Shown here one piece after another: positions 7,807 to 15,929 of a DNA stretch of 64,000 nt (its first letter is position 1; each line of letters starts with the position of its first letter). Both the position numbers and the translations under genes were made by a program. The DNA lies in contig JABMQQ010000151.1 of the NCBI GenBank assembly GCA_013202495.1, forward strand, positions 23,678 through 87,677. Direction: 5' to 3'. This DNA comes from Fidelibacterota bacterium (GTDB lineage Bacteria > Fidelibacterota > UBA8477 > JABMPR01). Under the pieces are notes generated by a model. The model worked only from the letters and a program-made list of their open reading frames with translations. It made no database searches and was not told the origin of the DNA.

Positions 7807-8376
7807 TTATTGCTGCGGATAGGGATGGGCAATCTTCTTTGCGCGCTCTTCAAAATTAAATGACTTGAACGTGGGTGACTTTTCGTTGTGGCAGCCGCGG
7901 CATGTTTTTTCATCCGGGTAGGTCAGCCCAAGGCTTGCTCCATCAGTAGTTCCATCAGTGATGGCCTGCATAACTTTTTTTCCTTTGTATAGACTACCTG
8001 GACCATGGCAGGCTTCACAGCTCACAGATTTCAAGGCGTCGTTCTTGCTGACCAGTTTTTTATTCGTTTCATCTATAGTAAGTTGATATCCCGAAGCAGA
8101 TCCCCAGCCAGTAACATGACATTGCAAACACTCCCCGGCCTGATCAGGCGTAGTTGAGAGACCAAGTTTCTCACCAATTTTTTTAGCCGCGTCTGTTAAC
8201 AGAATATCAAATGTATTGGCATGAGCAGTGGCTTCCCAGTTGGAGTACTGAGCGCCTTTCACTTCCTTATTGTGACACATTTTACATTTTTTACTGCCTA
8301 TGTATTCTGGCTTGGCGTCCTGGGCAAAGATCAAGCCTCCAGATAGGAGGAGTATTACAGTCGTTAATAGTTTCAT
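7807..8376 (-). CDS. Tetraheme cytochrome c554-family protein (second copy)
   Basis: A 189-residue exported protein with a signal peptide (MKLLTTVILLLSGGLIFAQ) and four CXXCH motifs: CKMCH, CLQCH, CEACH and CRGCH. ATG 8376 is preceded by AAAGGA at good spacing. It is a paralogue of 3263-3826: both share the NW..(T/S).HA stretch, CHVTGW or CHVTGY, CHGPGSLYKGK or CHGAGELYRK, and CHNEKSP. It sits between the nonaheme and dodecaheme genes of the Rieske/NrfD operon. Two c554-type carriers, one per module, suggest parallel electron pools or specialised docking partners. Confidence 0.87.
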   Translation of the reverse strand: MKLLTTVILLLSGGLIFAQDAKPEYIGSKKCKMCHNKEVKGAQYSNWEATAHANTFDILLTDAAKKIGEKLGLSTTPDQAGECLQCHVTGWGSASGYQLTIDETNKKLVSKNDALKSVSCEACHGPGSLYKGKKVMQAITDGTTDGASLGLTYPDEKTCRGCHNEKSPTFKSFNFEERAKKIAHPYPQQ

Positions 8377-8406
8377 TTGATGTCCTTTCACGGCGGTCCT
8401 ATACAT

Positions 8407-9672
8407 TTAATTAGTGATATTCTTATTATTATCGATTTGTTTAATCTTCAAATACAGAGCAAAGGCGAGCAGAACAAAAACCAGAGTAGAAATACCAAAC
8501 CCCAATCTTCGTTGATTGAATTCACTAATTTCAAGCCCTGCCAGTGTAATAGCTGTCTGGGAAAGTTGTTTTCCTTCACCAGCCTTTTCAGTTATTTGAA
8601 TTGGATCGAAGGTATGCACCATCGTTCGCAGTTGAATTAAATTCTGTTTGGCATCTTTCAACTTGTATTGGATGTCTACATCATTCATGCCTTTGATCTG
8701 AATATCATGTAGATGGAGCTGAGCCTCCTGATAAAGACTATCCGCTTGAGTGATTTGCATATACATGGTTTCAGCGGCCACATATCCCTCATCATCCTCT
8801 GAGTGGCACTCCAGGCACAGAGATGATTCATGGACATTCAAAAACTCATCGCCAGGTTTATATATGGCATGATTCCCATGGCATTGCTCGCAAGTATGGT
8901 ATTCGGCTGATTCAGAGGATTTACCCATAATGGATGTCTTGAAATATTCCATGTTGTTTAAGTGGCAGGATCCACAAATGTGGTTTACCGACTCTACACC
9001 TGGAGGGGCTGCGCCATGGTTTCCATGGCAATCGTTACACGCTGGTGATCCTGTATCACCTTTTTCGATGAGCGCTTTACCATGTACACTGCCGGCATAG
9101 TCATCCAGCTGGCTGGTCCCATGCCCGGTTGAGGCCATCAACTCTGCATCACCGTGACATTGATTGCATGTTTGGGGGATATTGAAAGCATGAACGCTAG
9201 AGCGTGTGTCTTTCGCTGGCAGTATTCCGTGAGAGGTGTGACAACTGCTGCACTGGGCTACTTTTTTGTCACCCCCCTTTAATTTCATGCCATGGGTGCT
9301 GGTGTAATATTGATCGACCTGATCAGTTTGTATGCGCGGCTGGAAGACACGCATATATTCGATTTTGCTATGACACTTGCCACAAAAAGCAGGGATATCC
9401 GCTAATTCTGGTATCCCGATATAGCCATTTTCGACAGACATGGACTCATCCATATCTTCCTCAAGCGGATCACCTCCATGGCAACCAGCACAAGAAATCT
9501 CGGCATGTTGATGTACATCATCCTCATGGAAATCCATGGGCATGATATCATTCTCGATATGACATTCCAGACAGGTATTAACTTCTGACTCAGCTTTTAT
9601 TTCAGCTGTGCTAAATAGTACAAAGCCAGCGAGAAGTGTTAAACTTAGATAATATGTTATTGATCGCTTCAT
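8407..9672 (-). CDS. Nonaheme c-type cytochrome with C-terminal membrane anchor
   Basis: A 421-residue protein with an N-terminal signal (MKRSITYYLSLTLLAGFVLF) and nine CXXCH motifs (CLECH, CAGCH, CGKCH, CSSCH, CNQCH, CNDCH, CGSCH, CEQCH, CLECH). A helical segment of about 90 residues follows, then a C-terminal transmembrane helix (ISTLVFVLLAFALYL) with a basic tail. The topology is a periplasmic heme domain tethered to the inner membrane, as expected of a subunit docked on a quinol-oxidising core. It begins 12 bases after the cytochrome b stop. The STHG and SVHG motifs preceding hemes are typical of octaheme/NapC-linked cytochromes. No close named family recognised. Confidence 0.85.
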   Translation of the reverse strand: MKRSITYYLSLTLLAGFVLFSTAEIKAESEVNTCLECHIENDIMPMDFHEDDVHQHAEISCAGCHGGDPLEEDMDESMSVENGYIGIPELADIPAFCGKCHSKIEYMRVFQPRIQTDQVDQYYTSTHGMKLKGGDKKVAQCSSCHTSHGILPAKDTRSSVHAFNIPQTCNQCHGDAELMASTGHGTSQLDDYAGSVHGKALIEKGDTGSPACNDCHGNHGAAPPGVESVNHICGSCHLNNMEYFKTSIMGKSSESAEYHTCEQCHGNHAIYKPGDEFLNVHESSLCLECHSEDDEGYVAAETMYMQITQADSLYQEAQLHLHDIQIKGMNDVDIQYKLKDAKQNLIQLRTMVHTFDPIQITEKAGEGKQLSQTAITLAGLEISEFNQRRLGFGISTLVFVLLAFALYLKIKQIDNNKNITN

Positions 9673-9683
9673 ATCAGACTCGC

Positions 9684-10763
9684 TTATATATATCCGATGA
9701 TCGTTAGGACCACCATGTAGGTAATAGTAAATACTCCCAGAATTGTAATCCATTTCGAGTCCACAATCTGTTTCCCTCGAAACCGGGCAAATGGAACGGC
9801 CATCCAGAGCACTGCTGCAACACCGAATAACAGAATTCCAAAAGTTTCACCTTCAATAAACCAGACATGCGGGGGAATAATTTTTAAGGTCTCAAACATA
9901 AACATAAAGTACCATTCCGGTTTAATTCCCATGGGTGCTGACGCCAGAGCATCTGCTTTCAAACCCAAGTCCCATGGATAAAACACGGCCAGATACAGAA
10001 CAATGATATTTATAATTAACCACAGTAGAGCATCACGGAGGACGAAATCTGGAAAGAAAGACATATAGCGTTTTTTCTCAGCAGGCTGCTCATGGAAATG
10101 TCGAGGTTCGCTGATCCCCTGCCTCTGTACCAACAGCAAATGAAAGCTCAATATTAAAAAGGTGATGGCTGGTAAGATCGCAACATGAAGTCCAAAAAAT
10201 CTCGATAATGTGGCTCCGGTGACATCTTCCCCACCCCGGATAATGATTTTAAGTTGCTCACCAATAAATGGGACTGCACCCACAATATCGGTCCCCACTT
10301 TTGTTGCAAAAAAGGCTAATTCATTCCATGGGAGTAGATATCCACTAAAACCAAAGAACATTGATAGAAGTAATAAAAGAAATCCAGAGACCCAGGTTAG
10401 TTCACGCGGTTTTGAAAAGGCTCGGGTGAAAACCACACTAAACATATGAATAAAAGCGAACAAAACCATCAGATTGGCTGACCAGGCATGGACGTTTCGA
10501 AATAACCATCCGAATTGGACTTCGGTCAAAATGAATTGTATGCTCTCGTAGGCACTGTCTTCACCAGGACGATAATACATCAGTAGCAATATTCCAGTAA
10601 AGAGCTGCACCAAGAATAGAAAAAGAGTCACCCCGCCCATGTAGTACCACATGGTGTGTGAGTGGATCGGCACTTTTTTATGATCCATCATCTCCACCAG
10701 GGGTTTCAAGTCAAGACGATCATCCAGCCAGCTGAACGTTTTTTGTTTTGAACTCTGCTTCAT
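9684..10763 (-). CDS. Cytochrome b (fused b6/subunit IV type) of a bc complex
   Basis: A 359-residue membrane protein with about eight transmembrane helices. Heme-b ligands appear as NVHAW..FIHMF and GLHVAIL..SFHLLL. The second pair has 14 intervening residues and the first 13, the b6f-type spacing. The C-terminal half has the Qo-site KPEWYF motif, so b6 and subunit IV parts are fused. Family role: quinol oxidation at the positive side with electron bifurcation to Rieske and b hemes. Its ATG overlaps the Rieske stop codon by four bases. No cytochrome c1 or f gene is adjacent; multiheme cytochromes probably replace it. Confidence 0.93.
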   Translation of the reverse strand: MKQSSKQKTFSWLDDRLDLKPLVEMMDHKKVPIHSHTMWYYMGGVTLFLFLVQLFTGILLLMYYRPGEDSAYESIQFILTEVQFGWLFRNVHAWSANLMVLFAFIHMFSVVFTRAFSKPRELTWVSGFLLLLLSMFFGFSGYLLPWNELAFFATKVGTDIVGAVPFIGEQLKIIIRGGEDVTGATLSRFFGLHVAILPAITFLILSFHLLLVQRQGISEPRHFHEQPAEKKRYMSFFPDFVLRDALLWLIINIIVLYLAVFYPWDLGLKADALASAPMGIKPEWYFMFMFETLKIIPPHVWFIEGETFGILLFGVAAVLWMAVPFARFRGKQIVDSKWITILGVFTITYMVVLTIIGYI

Positions 10764-11200
10764 GCCAGGTCCTTTTCCTCAGTAATTATCACCTGATCAT
10801 CCACAATGGATACCGAGTAGACGGTGAGTGGTTTGGGAGGTGGCCCAGAAACGTTTTTACCGTTTAGATCAAATACACCATTGTGGCATGCACAAACTAT
10901 TTGTTTTCTTGCTTGATTGTACTGGACTATACAGTCCAAGTGAGTACAAGTGGCTGCCAGAGCGCTGAAGGTATCCTGATCATTCCGAATCAGGATCACC
11001 GGGACGCGTCCGAATCGCACTATCTTGGAACTATTTATGGGGAATTCATCAACAGTTCCAACTTTTAGTGAGCTTACATGTGGTTCAGAAATTTTTGGGG
11101 GAATCATAAACTGAAATACTGGATAAAAAATGGAAGCCAATCCGCCAATTCCGCCAGCACCTAACATCGTGTTAATGAACTCTCTACGACCGTACTTCAT
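10760..11200 (-). CDS. Rieske 2Fe-2S protein
   Basis: A 146-residue protein. The N-terminus (MKYGRREFINTMLGAGGIGG) is a Tat-type, probably uncleaved anchor. The cluster-binding motifs are CTHLDC and CACHNG, giving two Cys and two His ligands, and the two additional cysteines for the disulfide are not both evident. The loop SGPPPKPL follows, as in b6f/bc1 Rieske proteins. ATG 11200 was chosen because CAGGA lies upstream; a longer frame to 11263 would overlap the NrfD-like gene. It accepts one electron from quinol and passes it to the c-heme partner. It is coupled to cytochrome b by a four-base overlap. Confidence 0.93.
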   Translation of the reverse strand: MKYGRREFINTMLGAGGIGGLASIFYPVFQFMIPPKISEPHVSSLKVGTVDEFPINSSKIVRFGRVPVILIRNDQDTFSALAATCTHLDCIVQYNQARKQIVCACHNGVFDLNGKNVSGPPPKPLTVYSVSIVDDQVIITEEKDLA

Positions 11201-11228
11201 AAAGTATTTCCTGTCCTTAATATAAAAT

Positions 11229-12452
11229 TCATTGACTTGCACTATGGGCGGCAACTGCAGCATCTTCCGCTCGCCATGGCTTTAGGATTTTTATTAGCAT
11301 CCAGAGAATGATAAATGGCATGATCAGAAGCGCGATGGAAACCAATAATCCTTCCAGACCGAAGAAAGTCATCTTGTAGGTTGTCAGACCCATGAAACTT
11401 TTTGAGAAGAGCTGACCGCCAATCACAACATTCCATCGAGTTGAGAATATTCCTACTTGAACCAAAATGGCCGAAATGAAGTAGAGTAGTTTACGCAGAT
11501 CAGCCGGGACTTTAAACGTTTTGACACCGGCAATGGTGAAAAGTGGTATAATCATCCCAATTAGCACCTGCATAATTACCAGGCTCGAAAAAAGTCTGTT
11601 TTGCACCAGGGACGCCAGGATCTTGATGGATTCTTCTGATTCATAAACACGATGTATAAAATCCAGAATCTCCAGAGAGAAATCGACGATCATGATATAG
11701 AATAAATAGCTTGCCAGCTTATCCAGACATATCATATCTACGATTTTGTTTCGAAGGGGAGTAATAATCATATAGAGCAATATGACAAGGGCCACCCCTG
11801 ACACGATGGCAGAGAATAAAAATACGATTGGAATCAATACACTGGACCACCAGGGATTGGCTTTGATTGACCCAAATAAAAATCCAACATAACCATGCAG
11901 TAAAAAAGCAGATGGAATACCTATGATGGTTATGACGCGTACCGCTTTATGATCAAAAGCCACTGCTTTATCGGAAATATCTTTGGAGAACAGTGACAGC
12001 GTCTTATAGAACCATTTTTTTATTCCTCTGCTCTCATTGGCCATCAGGATCAGGTCTTTACGAAAGTCAAACCAGAGCTCAAGCAGGAGCACAGCCATGA
12101 GGTACCAGGCATAGACGAAACCAAACATGGCCATGGCAGAATTCACATTGGGAGTAAGAAAAATCTCGAATGATTTTTCCGGGTGTCCCAAATGGGCAAG
12201 TAAGGGTAAAGGTGCGATGATTATAAATGCCAATGCAGTAAGTAGAGATAAGCGGTAGGTTGGCTGGAGTTCTTTTACGTTAAATACCTTGACCAGTGAA
12301 GCCAGGATGAAGGCACCTGCGACAAGACCCGTCAGATATGGATAAATGACGACTAAAAGACCCCAATGTAGCTCTATTTCATTCGGAAAAATGTAGCCAG
12401 TAACTTCATCGAGGAGTGGTGTTAAATGTTGGACTATTTCTTCCATGATCAT
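11229..12452 (-). CDS. NrfD/PsrC-like integral membrane subunit
   Basis: A 407-residue protein with about ten transmembrane helices. The N-terminus matches the NrfD/PsrC/ActC pattern (LVVIYPYLTGLVAGAFILAS) and has PLPLLAHLGHPEKSFEIFLTPN, the conserved quinone-side region. Family role: quinone binding in polysulfide reductase, Nrf, Qrc and alternative complex III. The ATG overlaps the stop of the Fe-S gene (ATGA). Its partner here is the Fe-S protein and not a molybdoenzyme in the same operon, so the pair may be a second quinone site attached to the Rieske/cytochrome b core. Confidence 0.9.
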   Translation of the reverse strand: MIMEEIVQHLTPLLDEVTGYIFPNEIELHWGLLVVIYPYLTGLVAGAFILASLVKVFNVKELQPTYRLSLLTALAFIIIAPLPLLAHLGHPEKSFEIFLTPNVNSAMAMFGFVYAWYLMAVLLLELWFDFRKDLILMANESRGIKKWFYKTLSLFSKDISDKAVAFDHKAVRVITIIGIPSAFLLHGYVGFLFGSIKANPWWSSVLIPIVFLFSAIVSGVALVILLYMIITPLRNKIVDMICLDKLASYLFYIMIVDFSLEILDFIHRVYESEESIKILASLVQNRLFSSLVIMQVLIGMIIPLFTIAGVKTFKVPADLRKLLYFISAILVQVGIFSTRWNVVIGGQLFSKSFMGLTTYKMTFFGLEGLLVSIALLIMPFIILWMLIKILKPWRAEDAAVAAHSASQ

Positions 12453-13231
12453 TTAACCTCCATATCTAGATGTGCATAAAATACCTTGGGCTCGGTATTA
12501 AGCGCTGGTTTAAGAACGCCAATATGGTTCATTCGTTTAAATCGATGCAAAGGACTAGCTTTCTGATCCAACTCCCCAAATATTCTAGCTTCAGTAGGAC
12601 ATGCTTCTACACAGGCAGGTTCTTCCCCTCTAACAATTCTGTGATAACAAAACGTACATTTCTCGGCAGTTTTTGTCACGGGGTGTAGGAATCTTGCACC
12701 GTAAGGGCAGGCCTGGATGCAATATCTGCAACCAAGACAATATTCCGCATCAACCAATACCACACCATCGGCGGACTGAAAGGTCGCTCCCACTGGGCAG
12801 ACTTGAACGCAGGGTGGTTTTTCACAGTGATTGCATAATTTTGGCACAAAGAAGCTACGTAGGACATCCTCACTTTCAGGATGCTTTTCAAAACCATCGA
12901 TGGCACCGTTAGGACAATCAATGATAGTTTCTCCATTCTCTTTCACTTGATAGCGTTCCACCCAGGTACGAAAGAAGAATGGTTCTTTGGGAACATCATT
13001 TTCAATTTTACAGGCATTAGAACATCTTCCGCAGCCGATACATTTGTCAATATCCACTCCCATGCCCCATGTATGCTCGTGTGGGTTATAGTTGATTGAT
13101 TCATCTGCCCAGTCCATAGGTTTTACAGATTCCTGCTCTGCTGTGAGAAACTTGGGAAATAATACACCGGCAGCCAAGCCCGCCATCGTTTTTAAAACGT
13201 CGCGTCTTTTTGAAGTGATAAGATTCTTCAT
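12449..13231 (-). CDS. Periplasmic ferredoxin-type protein with four 4Fe-4S clusters
   Basis: A 260-residue protein with a Tat signal (SKRRDVLKTMAGLAAGVLF). The cluster motifs are CIGCGRCSNAC, CNHCEKPPCVQVCP, CLGCRYCIQACP and CTFC..CVEACP, the four-cluster arrangement of PsrB/DmsB/NrfC and of the ActB C-terminal half. ATG 13231 was chosen for its strong GGAGG. It overlaps the octaheme stop by four bases and the NrfD-like start by four bases. It should relay electrons between the octaheme protein and the NrfD-like subunit. Confidence 0.92.
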   Translation of the reverse strand: MKNLITSKRRDVLKTMAGLAAGVLFPKFLTAEQESVKPMDWADESINYNPHEHTWGMGVDIDKCIGCGRCSNACKIENDVPKEPFFFRTWVERYQVKENGETIIDCPNGAIDGFEKHPESEDVLRSFFVPKLCNHCEKPPCVQVCPVGATFQSADGVVLVDAEYCLGCRYCIQACPYGARFLHPVTKTAEKCTFCYHRIVRGEEPACVEACPTEARIFGELDQKASPLHRFKRMNHIGVLKPALNTEPKVFYAHLDMEVK

Positions 13232-13977
13232 CTCGCCTCCGGTAGGTGTGGGTAATGACATTGCCAGCAATCATAACGTGTCTCGTGGGTTGCAAGATTT
13301 ATCAGGGGAGCATCAGTGTCGTTACTTGCATTCTTTGTGTGACATTGCCCACAGAATTCGCGATTTTGAGGTTTATCTGGTCGGTACTGACGAGGTGAAA
13401 TTTTGTGTAGTTCCGGTGTGGTATGACAAAATTCGCATTCAACATCCATATGATGCGATACTGCTTTGCTGCGCGATATTTCGCCGTGGCATGCTGAACA
13501 TTCACTGGGAACTTCAGGAGGTGCTGGATCATGTGGTTCGTGGCAGGTCACACAGGATTTCAATGAGTTATGAGATTGACTGACTATTTGAGGAAATCCA
13601 GTGGGTCGTGATGAGAGGTATTCGTGACATACCGGGCATAATGTTCGTTCTCTGGGAAAACTGGGTTCGTTTTCATCTGAGTCTTCAATGTGTCCGGCCA
13701 GCGGTCCGTGGCAAACCTCACAACTCAGTTTTTTATGATATCCTGCAGCAAGCATTTCCGTCATATCATCGTGGCATTCAACACAGCTTGCTCTACCAGC
13801 GTATTTGAATTCAATTGCTACCGCATCATTTAATGCACCTGTTCTAAAATGACCAAGTTCACCAAAATCATCTGGTATTAGTAATGGTCTAATGATGAGA
13901 AATGCAGATATGACGAGAATCACCACTACAACTAGCAATTTGATCTGCTCCGGTGCTTTACTTAGCCAACTATTCAT
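13228..13977 (-). CDS. Octaheme c-type cytochrome with N-terminal membrane anchor
   Basis: A protein of about 249 residues with one N-terminal transmembrane helix (LLVVVVILVISAFLII), then eight CXXCH motifs: CVECH, CEVCH, CPVCH, CVTCH, CSACH, CEFCH, CGQCH and CWQCH. Two adjacent ATGs exist (13980 and 13977); the second has better spacing from AGGGG. The organisation recalls the pentaheme/hexaheme ActA subunit of alternative complex III, or QrcA, but with more hemes. It is the first cytochrome of the operon and overlaps the Fe-S gene. Confidence 0.87.
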   Translation of the reverse strand: MNSWLSKAPEQIKLLVVVVILVISAFLIIRPLLIPDDFGELGHFRTGALNDAVAIEFKYAGRASCVECHDDMTEMLAAGYHKKLSCEVCHGPLAGHIEDSDENEPSFPRERTLCPVCHEYLSSRPTGFPQIVSQSHNSLKSCVTCHEPHDPAPPEVPSECSACHGEISRSKAVSHHMDVECEFCHTTPELHKISPRQYRPDKPQNREFCGQCHTKNASNDTDAPLINLATHETRYDCWQCHYPHLPEAR

Positions 13978-14028
13978 CATAAATCCCCTAATATTTCTGA
14001 AGATTGATAGCATTTTAAGCCTTCTCTG

Positions 14029-15669
14029 CTACTGCTCACCCTTGCGGGGACTTCCCTTTCGGATTCGAGTGTAAACAGCAGAAACTGTGATGAGAACCAC
14101 TCCAAGCGTAAAAAATGTGAGGATTCGTTGTCCAGGCTCCATACCCATGGTTGCGAGCAAAATGACATATGCCATGGTCGCGATGAGGGTCAGGTGCCCC
14201 ATCCAACGATATCGTTTACTATTTAAAGCCACACTGAGTGCATAGTATAGAACGGAGACACCAAGCAAAGGAAAAGCCACCCACTCGTTTGGGATTGCCT
14301 TCCACAGTGCATACGGTAGAGTGACAAAGGTGATTGCCAGATAAAAGTTTATCAAAACATTGAATGAGGATCCCAGTCGAATCTCAAACGCTCTGAGTAA
14401 TCTGGCACTAAAAAGTGCAACAAAACCAAAGCTTACACTAATGATACCCGCAAACCCGCTAGCTGCAGAATAGGCCAGGAACAAGACGATATATAGCAGG
14501 AAGTTAGATATGGTAATGAATTGTGATTTAAACCACAGAGCATTGGCCAAAACTAGTAAGCTCTGCCAAATCAGAATAACATATATATCTGGGGAGGGCA
14601 CAGTTTGTAGAAGTCCAATGCTGATGGTACCATGTGCTAGTAGTGTAAAGAGTACCATTGAGAAGTTGATTTTTAGACGTTTCCAAAAGACCAGTGCAAG
14701 CCCAAAGAAAACAATGAAGAAGAGAATTTTAGGCATAAGTGTGGGCGGAACGTCATGCAAAACAAAGGATAAATTGAAGAGTATGAACGCCAAGACTCCA
14801 TTTCCCATGGCATTTGCAACCACATACTCTTTTGCGATGGTTTTGGTATCAGAAACAATGAGAATAAGGGAAAAGATAAGTGCATAAATCACTAGATAAA
14901 CTTGATCCCAGGCAGGATGAGCCAGAGCACCATACTCACCAGTCATAATTGGGTTTCCCAACATCCAAATGAGATGGGCGGTATACACAGCAATGGTGCC
15001 ATAGATGAAAGTAATTGGATCCTTTAATTCACGGGAATAATAAACTACCCCCAGGGCGACAAGAGCATTTAAGCTCAGGGTCCAGGCAGGTAAATTGATG
15101 ACAATACCAGCCAGCAGCATGAGTGTTAGTCCAATTGAATACAGATAGGGAGATCTCTTGTTGTATCCAAAGGCTACGAGACCAAAACAAAGAAGTGTTA
15201 GGAAAGTATTTTCCAGATACCCTGATTCCAACAAGCTCGGCTCGCCAAAATGGAATAAACGGAGAACTGAGATAAAGCTGACGACAAAGGCGGCGCCCCA
15301 TAGATTCAATGAGATAAATTTGAAGGTGGCTTTGGTGTAGACCGCAGCACCAACCATCAGCGCACATATTCCTGCACCCATTAGGCTAGGCACAACAGGA
15401 TGCAAATTATTCCATTGCAAGCTTAGCATGAAAACAAAAGCCATGACTAAGATGGCAATACCTACATAGGCGAACCAATATTCTCCAATGTGGATTTCAA
15501 ACGCATTGGGTTTTCCATCGCCGCGTTCTTGAATACCACCAACGCTTCGGTCTTCCGTAGTTTTAATATACGGTTTCATAGCTGCTTCCAGGGTGGATAC
15601 TCTTTGATCCAGGTCTTTTAAATAGTCAATGACCTGAGAGGATGAAGAATCGGTGGAATTTTTTGCCAT
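14029..15669 (-). CDS. Polytopic membrane protein (DUF2339-like)
   Basis: A 546-residue protein. The first 60 residues are polar and helical (VIDYLKDLDQRVSTLEAAM), followed by more than a dozen hydrophobic segments without charged catalytic motifs. This layout fits the DUF2339 group of predicted membrane proteins, whose function is unknown. ATG 15669 is preceded by GAGGT at good spacing. It is the first gene after the candidate sigma-54 promoter and is 52 bases upstream of the octaheme gene, so it is probably co-transcribed. A role in assembly or anchoring of the respiratory complex is only a guess. Confidence 0.7.
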   Translation of the reverse strand: MAKNSTDSSSSQVIDYLKDLDQRVSTLEAAMKPYIKTTEDRSVGGIQERGDGKPNAFEIHIGEYWFAYVGIAILVMAFVFMLSLQWNNLHPVVPSLMGAGICALMVGAAVYTKATFKFISLNLWGAAFVVSFISVLRLFHFGEPSLLESGYLENTFLTLLCFGLVAFGYNKRSPYLYSIGLTLMLLAGIVINLPAWTLSLNALVALGVVYYSRELKDPITFIYGTIAVYTAHLIWMLGNPIMTGEYGALAHPAWDQVYLVIYALIFSLILIVSDTKTIAKEYVVANAMGNGVLAFILFNLSFVLHDVPPTLMPKILFFIVFFGLALVFWKRLKINFSMVLFTLLAHGTISIGLLQTVPSPDIYVILIWQSLLVLANALWFKSQFITISNFLLYIVLFLAYSAASGFAGIISVSFGFVALFSARLLRAFEIRLGSSFNVLINFYLAITFVTLPYALWKAIPNEWVAFPLLGVSVLYYALSVALNSKRYRWMGHLTLIATMAYVILLATMGMEPGQRILTFFTLGVVLITVSAVYTRIRKGSPRKGEQ

Positions 15670-15718
15670 GATGTACCTCAGTTTAATTGAAATAAAATTG
15701 TGGAGTTTCCCCTTATAT

Positions 15719-15734
15719 CTCAATTTGCATGCCA
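15719..15734 (-). promoter_or_regulatory. Candidate sigma-54 promoter of the Rieske/NrfD/cytochrome operon
   Basis: On the minus strand TGGCATGCAAATTGAG fits TGGCAC-N5-TTGC with two differences, at the sixth base and in the final TTGA. It lies 50 bases before the ATG at 15669. The adjacent upstream gene encodes an NtrC-type activator with an intact GAFTGA loop, as sigma-54 promoters require. Confidence 0.55.
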
Positions 15735-15804
15735 GTCATGGACCTGGGTATCTCATAGTACTGTATATATTGTGTTTATATCACTTTTAAGGATCACAGA
15801 TATT

Positions 15805-15818
15805 TCCCACTAGTGGGA
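15805..15818. promoter_or_regulatory. Perfect 14-bp palindrome, candidate enhancer-binding site
   Basis: TCCCACTAGTGGGA is a perfect palindrome about 80 bases upstream of the candidate -24 element. The position is typical for an upstream activating sequence bound by an NtrC-family dimer. Assignment to the 15930-17324 regulator is inference. Confidence 0.5.
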
Positions 15819-15885
15819 CATCATTGAGACCAAAAACGCCATTAATAATGCTGTAATACTATATTTTTTATTGATTTATATCAAC

Positions 15886-15906
15886 CTGTGAAATTTAAAT
15901 TCACAG
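15886..15906. promoter_or_regulatory. Second dyad, CTGTGAA-N7-TTCACAG
   Basis: Seven-base perfect arms flank an AT-rich centre, about 160 bases upstream of the candidate sigma-54 promoter and 24 bases downstream of the regulator stop codon. It resembles CRP/FNR half-sites, but the spacing is 9 and not 6 between TGTGA and TCACA. It could be a distal enhancer site. Confidence 0.4.
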
Positions 15907-15929
15907 TGACAAAAAGGTTACAGGATGAA

